From positions 1 to 64,000 of the forward strand of contig JAJQJQ010000076.1 of NCBI GenBank assembly GCA_028622995.1: a stretch of 64,000 nucleotides of DNA. Reading direction: 5' to 3'. The translations under genes and the position numbers were made by a program. Positions 58,601-64,000 of the stretch are shown here, one piece after another. The stretch's first letter is position 1; each line of letters opens with the position of its first letter. The notes under the pieces are model-generated. The model ran no database searches. It was not told the DNA's origin and saw only the letters and a program-made list of their open reading frames with translations. This DNA is from Panagrolaimus kolymaensis. Lineage: Eukaryota > Nematoda > Chromadorea > Rhabditida > Panagrolaimidae.

Positions 58601-61600
58601 TTGTGAGCCAGCCAACCAAATAAATATAACACAGGAAACAGCGAAGCCAAAAAAGGAGGTTTTGCCTTTCATTTGAACCATCACCCCAGCCAACTCAAGC
58701 CATCCAGCGACAACACAAACGAAGTGAGGGCACAACCCAAAAACGAAGAAACAAGAAAAAAAGGAAAAAGAAACTCCCCAGCGACCGACGAAGAAGGAAA
58801 CGACGACGGCTGGCTGGTTGACTGACCGACGACGACGAAAACTACTACTACGAGAGGCGCGGCGGTAGTCAACGAAATATATTTCTTTTTTTATTTTAAA
58901 AGGCTAGTGAGAGTGTGGCGTTATTGAAAGAGTAAAAAACGACAAGAGAGAGATAGACTAAAAGCTATCTATATCTTTCTTTTTTTCCCTCTCTATTTCC
59001 ATCCGTTCAACAACGACGACAAAGCTTTTTTCCAAAAAAAATTATTCTTCTGGCTCAATCTTGAGAGACGACTTTTTTTTGGTTCTTCTTCCTCTTTTAA
59101 CCACTACTATTTACTGGCTGACTGACATCAAGTTCAACGACACAATATTTCGATTGGAAATATTTTTTGGCTTCAACATATTTCATTCATTTTTGAAACA
59201 ACCGTTTGGCGGCATTTGCTTGCTTCTTCCTATTTTCTCTATTTGAGCTGATTGCCTAAGGGTTGAAAGAAAACTAGCAGCTAACTGCAAAAAAAGAAGA
59301 AGAGGAAACTAGCTCAGCTGAAGAAAAAAAAAACCAAGAGTGAGGCAAGCAGCAAAACGACAACAACAACTCTCAATCGTTTGTTGTTGCGGCATCTATC
59401 TTTTTTTTCCTCAACTTTCTCTTGTTCTTGCACATATTTTCCCGCAAAAAAATAAAAACTTTTGCTGCTACTAAAAACAAATTTGTATGTTTGCCGCCTA
59501 CACATGAAGCAACAACAACTTCATCATCAAAACTATTGCCAATTTCCAAATTATATTTTTTGTCATCATTGTCAATAATAATAATTCCATATATTTAAAA
59601 TATTAAAATTTTTTGTAAAATATTTTTACTTATTTCAAGATAACGTCTTTCATTCATTATTGAGTATTTTTATTCTTGATCTTTGTCTTCTTCAATAAAA
59701 ACAGAGACCATGCTAGACAACTGCCGAATAATATTAATAAATTCCATTTTAACATTATTTTTATTTTTTATACTTTCGGTAGGTTAATTTTATCCTTTTT
59801 TTGCTTTAGGGTACCATTTTCTTTCATTATGTAAGTGAATCTGATTTCAAGCCTCAACGATATTATACTTGTACAGCAGAAAATACAAAATTACGAGATT
59901 ATAAATTTGGTTCACAATTTGTTTTAAATGTTGTTAAAAATAAACGAAGATCACGTAAGTTTTATTTTTTTGCAGGAAAAAACAACTTTTTTATTTTTTG
60001 ACAGTTATTTAATTTTATCTTTATTTTTATTTATTTATTTTTTGCAGTGACAGAAAGTGTTGGCATTCCGCCTTCTGAACAATATGTCAATCAAAGTTCT
60101 CCGATAGCCTTGCTTGGACAAACTCACAAACTTCATTGCTTTTTTGCTGCTTAGTAAGTATTATTTAGACACATTTTTTTATTTTAAACATAAAATTTAA
60201 TCTTATCTTATTTTAATCTTTTAGTATATTTCCTCCTCTCTTTTTTATTTTTTTAATATTTATTACTATATTGATTATTTTTGCAATTTTTAATTTTTGT
60301 TTTTCCTTTTTTTTAAAACCATTAAAAGAAATAAGAAACATAAAATTAGGGATTCTTCATTACCAACCAATTTGGTACAGGGTCATTTTATTTTTATTTT
60401 TGTCTTCTGTCTCCTAGGTGAGCAAGAAAAAGAATGGACCAGCCACACGCAGAAAATAAATAATATTTGAAAGTCCATTTTTTTCTTTTTCTGTTCCTTC
60501 GCTTGACCGCTCTTATTTTTTTTCTTCCTTCTACTAAATAATAAATAAATAAGAGACACATAGAAAAAGAGAGTGTCAATTCTTTTTGACCAACGAAATA
60601 GTATTGAGTGCATTTTTTTTGTTTCAAATTTTGAGGAAAAATACACACAGGAACTACGCTTTAGTAACAAAGAATGGTTTTTGATGTAGCGACGCAGTTT
60701 TAGAAATTGGTTATATATTTTTTCATTTTTGTTATTATTTTTCTTGAAACCATCTGGTTGGCAAGCAATGAGTTTAAAAACTGCCATCTTATTCCCTCTT
60801 CTTTTAATTTTTGATTTCATAAAAGTGACGAAGAATTTAAAAAATAGGGATGAATAATAAAAAGAAAAAAGAAGATGAAAACAATTTTTGACACATTTGG
60901 GTTGTTGTTTCTTGAACAGCAACCAATAAAGATTCATGAGAATGAATAAATCTTATGAAAACTGCACTTAAAAAAAGAAAGAGAGAAGCTGAAAATTAAA
61001 ATGTATGGATTTTAGCATAAAAATACAATTTATCTTTCTTTTTCTTTTCTCAGAAATCTATTTTGCTTAAAATGCGCTTTTTAGTATTTTGAAGTTTTTT
61101 CATAAAAATGGCTCTTTTGAAAGTCGTTAAATTTTTGTTTCCGTTTAAAAGTTTTCGGGTGATAAAAATTTTTTTTTGAGAATACAAACATTTTGGCTAA
61201 ACACTTGTCTTTTATTGCCATTTTTATTACCATTTTCTAAAGACATAACTCGTTTTTTAACCCAAAAACAACAACTTTTGCTTTTCTAAATGCATACTTA
61301 AAGTTTTTCTTCTGATTTAAAACTAAACTAAAATTTCACCTAATTATAAATTTCATACACCGAAAATAAAGAACACTAAAATTTTTACTTTTCTTTTTTT
61401 AGCCCTGAACCTTCTCCCACTTGGTATCATAATGGGCATGAAATAACTCAAGATAATGCAGATGGATTTTTCTTTGATGCATATGGAAAAACTTTAACAT
61501 TTAATGTAACTCATGATAAAGGAGGAAATTATGAATGCCGGTTTCCGGGACATAGCGATATTGATCGACAGTTTGTTGTTACAGTTGAATGTAAATTTAC

Positions 61601-64000
61601 CATAATTTTCAAAAAAGTTAAAATCAATTTGCCTAATTTTAGCTATGCCTTATTGGCCTATCACTGGACCTCCACCAAATACCAATACCAGTGAAGGTGA
61701 AACTGTGAGCTATGATTGTACAGCAAGCGGAAAACCTTTGCCCCAAGTTACATTCTACAAAAATGGCGTTGGTATGGATTTTTTAGTTTCCTAAATCTTT
61801 TTTAAACTTTCAATATTTTTTAAAGAAATGACCACAAAAAAAGAAGGAGAAAACTGGGTGATTGATGGGCCTCGCTTGACTATTTATAATGTTCGCAAAG
61901 GTCTCAATGGTATGGGCGACAATGCCGTATATCAATGCAAAGCTGAAAACAAACATGGCTTTTTATGGGCTAATTTTTATTTGAATCTTTTAGGTTCGCA
62001 TTTTCGCCTTTTATTGAGAAAAGCAATTTTTTATAAATAAATAAAAAAAATTTCAGCTTTTAAACCCCAACTTCTTGAAGAACCTGGTGAAATAGAAGCG
62101 GTTCTTGGAAAGTCATTTACACTTGAATGCAAATTTTTCGCTTCACCAATTGCAACTGTTACATGGAAAAATCCTAGCCTTCTTGGAAAATCATACACCC
62201 AAGAAGTTGATCAACTTGGTGTTGGAAGATTAATCATTGATAGTTAGTTTTTCGAACAAATTTTTAATTTTGTTTACTAATTTTAATTTAATTTTTTTAA
62301 GAAGTCGAAGAAAATAATGAAGGCCAATATGAATGTACTGGAGAAAATAAATATGGTACTTCCACGGGTGTTATTTCTTTATTAGTTCGAAGACCTACAG
62401 TTTTAACACCTTTCCCAATGTCGAGACAAACTCATCAAGCTGGACAACCTTTGAGGCTTCCATGTCAAGCAGATCACGATGCCAAATTACCTATTACCTA
62501 TCGATGGTATGTTGGCGATAAAGCTATTACACCCGAAGATGATGAACATTATGAAATTACTGAAGACAACACTCTTATTGTAAAACTCCCAACTCAATTC
62601 GATTCTGCTGAATATAAATGTGTGGCCTCAACAAAATTGGATTCATCAGAACGTAAAATATTTGTTGATATTCAAGATGTTCCTCTTCCTGTTCATTCAG
62701 CCTATATTGAACTTTGTGATCCTGAAGATAATGTTGCTAAAATAACATTTAGTCATCTTGAACCCGCTAGCACTGCGGTTCCAGTAAATGAATTTTGGGT
62801 TTATTATCAAATTGATCCGGATGTGGATCAAACCAATTGGAAACTTCACCCTGTTCCAGTGGATGCAAGACAAAATGAAGCGGTTGTTGAAAATGAAAGA
62901 AGAGTTAAAGGAACCACTACCATCGCCCTCCAACCTTATGGCAGATATGTATTTAAAATAGTTGCAAGAAATGCTGTGGGTGATAGTACTCCAACCATAG
63001 TTAAAAATACCTGTGAAACCAGTCCGAAAACTCCATTCCGTAATCCAAGCAATGTTCGAGTTGAAGGTGTTACACCCGATAATCTCATGGTTTATTGGGA
63101 TCCAATGCAACGAGAAATTTGGAATGGTGGCAAATTTGGTTATACTATTCGATATCGACCAAAAGATGGAGGAGATTGGAAAACGGTGGAAGTTGATGAC
63201 CCATTCGCATCTGAAAAAGCTATAACCTTGGATAAAGAAGATCCATGGCAACCTTATGAAGTTCAAGTGCGCGCAAGAAATGAAAAAGGTGACTCTAATG
63301 TTACTCCCGAAACTATTACTGGTCGAACTGGTGAAGGAATTCCCGGGGTTATTGTTACTGGATTTAGAGTGGATAATATTGCCTCAACTTCTGCTCAATT
63401 TAGTTGGGATCCCGTTGATCCTAATATGGTCAATGGAGATTTTAAAGGTTATAAAATTACTTACTGGTCTGATGATGAAGATGATATGAATGCCTCGGAT
63501 GATAATGATAACAGCCGATTTAGAAGGTCACGTCATCGCCATTCAAAACGAGATGTTTCATCTTCGCGGAAATCAGTAGTATTTTCAAAAACTGCAACTA
63601 TGGGAGATATAGTGGATCTAAAACCAAATACCATGAATTTTGCATATATTACAGTTTTTAATGGACAAAATGATGGCCAACAAAGTGAAACCATAAGTTT
63701 TCGAACTAAAGATGGCTTACCTACAGCTGTTTCTCAACTTCATGCTTTCCCAGTTAATAGTAAATCACCAAGTGAAAAAGGTGTTGTTTTACTTGCATGG
63801 GATGAACCTCGAACAGCTAATGGCCAAATTACTCATTATTCTGTGGTTAAATGTATTTCATCTGATGACGATCCAGTTACAACTGAAAACGTAATATTTT
63901 ATATTAAAAATTTTTTTTCATACTTGATTTAACTAAAAGGCTTTAATATTTATATTTATTTTTTTTAGCAAGAAAAATATTGCAAAGAACCTACCGTATT
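55693..64000 (+). CDS. sax-7: L1CAM-family neural adhesion molecule (SAX-7-like), 5' part
   Basis: Exons are 55693-55753, 55809-55986, 56046-56233, 56290-56471, 59810-59954, 60048-60153, 61403-61590, 61643-61771, 61826-61993, 62057-62242, 62302-63890 and 63969 onward. The first eleven give exactly 1,040 codons. A signal peptide (MQRLSSLWWLLLILAGLSTT) is followed by six immunoglobulin domains, each with its Cys pair, Trp and DxGxYxC (for example EADQGIYQCHAYN, DKGGNYECRF, NNEGQYECTGE). Fibronectin type III repeats start near 62,680, with at least four begun. The third contains a furin-type basic stretch (RFRRSRHRHSKRD), the processing site known in L1/SAX-7. The membrane segment and ankyrin-binding tail lie beyond the window. 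Role: homophilic adhesion that keeps neurons and axons in place. Confidence 0.92.
56472..59809 (+). other. 3.3-kb intron within the second Ig domain of the sax-7-like gene
   Basis: It lies between the exon ending SNEQ and the exon starting GTIFFHYVSESDFKP, and the two join in frame. It contains no recognisable exon or transposon. It does hold a comparatively GC-rich patch at about 58,440-59,520, unusual for this window, with many GACGAC and CAACAA runs. Confidence 0.6.
60154..61402 (+). other. 1.25-kb intron within the third Ig domain of the sax-7-like gene
   Basis: Joins TTCATTGCTTTTTTGCTGCT exon material (LHCFFAAY) to PEPSPTWYHNG. The minus-strand open frame at 60383-60937 inside it is low complexity (Lys, Phe, Ser) and not considered a gene. 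Confidence 0.55.

Noticed and set aside
60383..60937. 184-codon minus-strand frame inside a sax-7 intron
   Set aside because: Low-complexity composition, location within an AT-rich intron of a well-supported gene, and no recognisable domain.
62697..63266. 189-codon minus-strand frame opposite the sax-7 exon
   Set aside because: It is the antisense shadow of the fibronectin-repeat exon, whose plus-strand frame has clear conserved domains.

Overview
The window is nuclear DNA from a nematode. It is very AT-rich, the genes carry many short introns with T-rich acceptors ending in TTTTAG or TTTCAG, and the gene content is diagnostic: three cuticle collagens, a nematode-type nuclear receptor, a serpentine receptor, a FAT-3-type front-end desaturase and a SAX-7/L1CAM adhesion molecule. 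The composition would suit a clade IV or plant-parasitic lineage, but the sequence alone does not fix the species. Exons were assembled by eye. For most genes the joined lengths are exact multiples of three, which supports the models.

Layout. 1-617 is the right end of a DNA transposon. It abuts a candidate 5' exon of an NHERF-type PDZ scaffold (nrfl-1-like, 618-5363, +). Then come a one-pass membrane protein (6184-7208, +), a poorly resolved fragment (about 7346-7760, -) and a nuclear hormone receptor (8468-10999, -). A second copy of the first transposon, complete and with an 8-bp target duplication, lies at 14247-17396 and carries a 1,115-bp internal tandem duplication. It ends about 180 bp upstream of a cuticle collagen (17579-18693, +). 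A small secreted, possibly GPI-anchored protein (20118-20466, -) separates that collagen from its paralogue (22659-23637, +). A seven-helix receptor (24013-25485, -), a 99-bp palindromic MITE (26601-26699), a decayed hAT end (about 27481-27550) and an STK16-type kinase (28296-29580, -) follow. A third collagen of another subgroup (32158-33347, +), a head-to-head pair of secreted leucine-rich-repeat proteins (33466-34722, - and 35104-36370, +) and an IQ-motif protein (36486-37322, -) come next.

37471-43824 is a nested transposon. A non-autonomous LTR retroelement on the minus strand (244-bp LTRs, 5-bp GATAT target duplication, tRNA-type primer site, polypurine tract, one long ORF with a 21-bp tandem repeat) has an apparently intact 4,010-bp hAT transposon inserted in its 3' LTR. 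The hAT has 8-bp target duplications, about 453-bp TIRs and a 661-aa BED-hATC transposase. The two LTRs differ at one position, so both insertions look very recent.

The right part holds an F-box protein (43978-45695, -), a fat-3-like delta-6 desaturase (46328-47948, -) and, after about 7.7 kb with no supportable gene, the first 12 exons of a sax-7/L1CAM homologue (55693 to the window end, +). The host genes form no operon-like group. The collagens work in the extracellular cuticle, the desaturase in membrane lipid synthesis, and the PDZ scaffold and SAX-7 at the cell cortex and surface. The most unusual material is mobile DNA: a DNA transposon of unplaced superfamily, a single-ORF LTR element, and the nested hAT.
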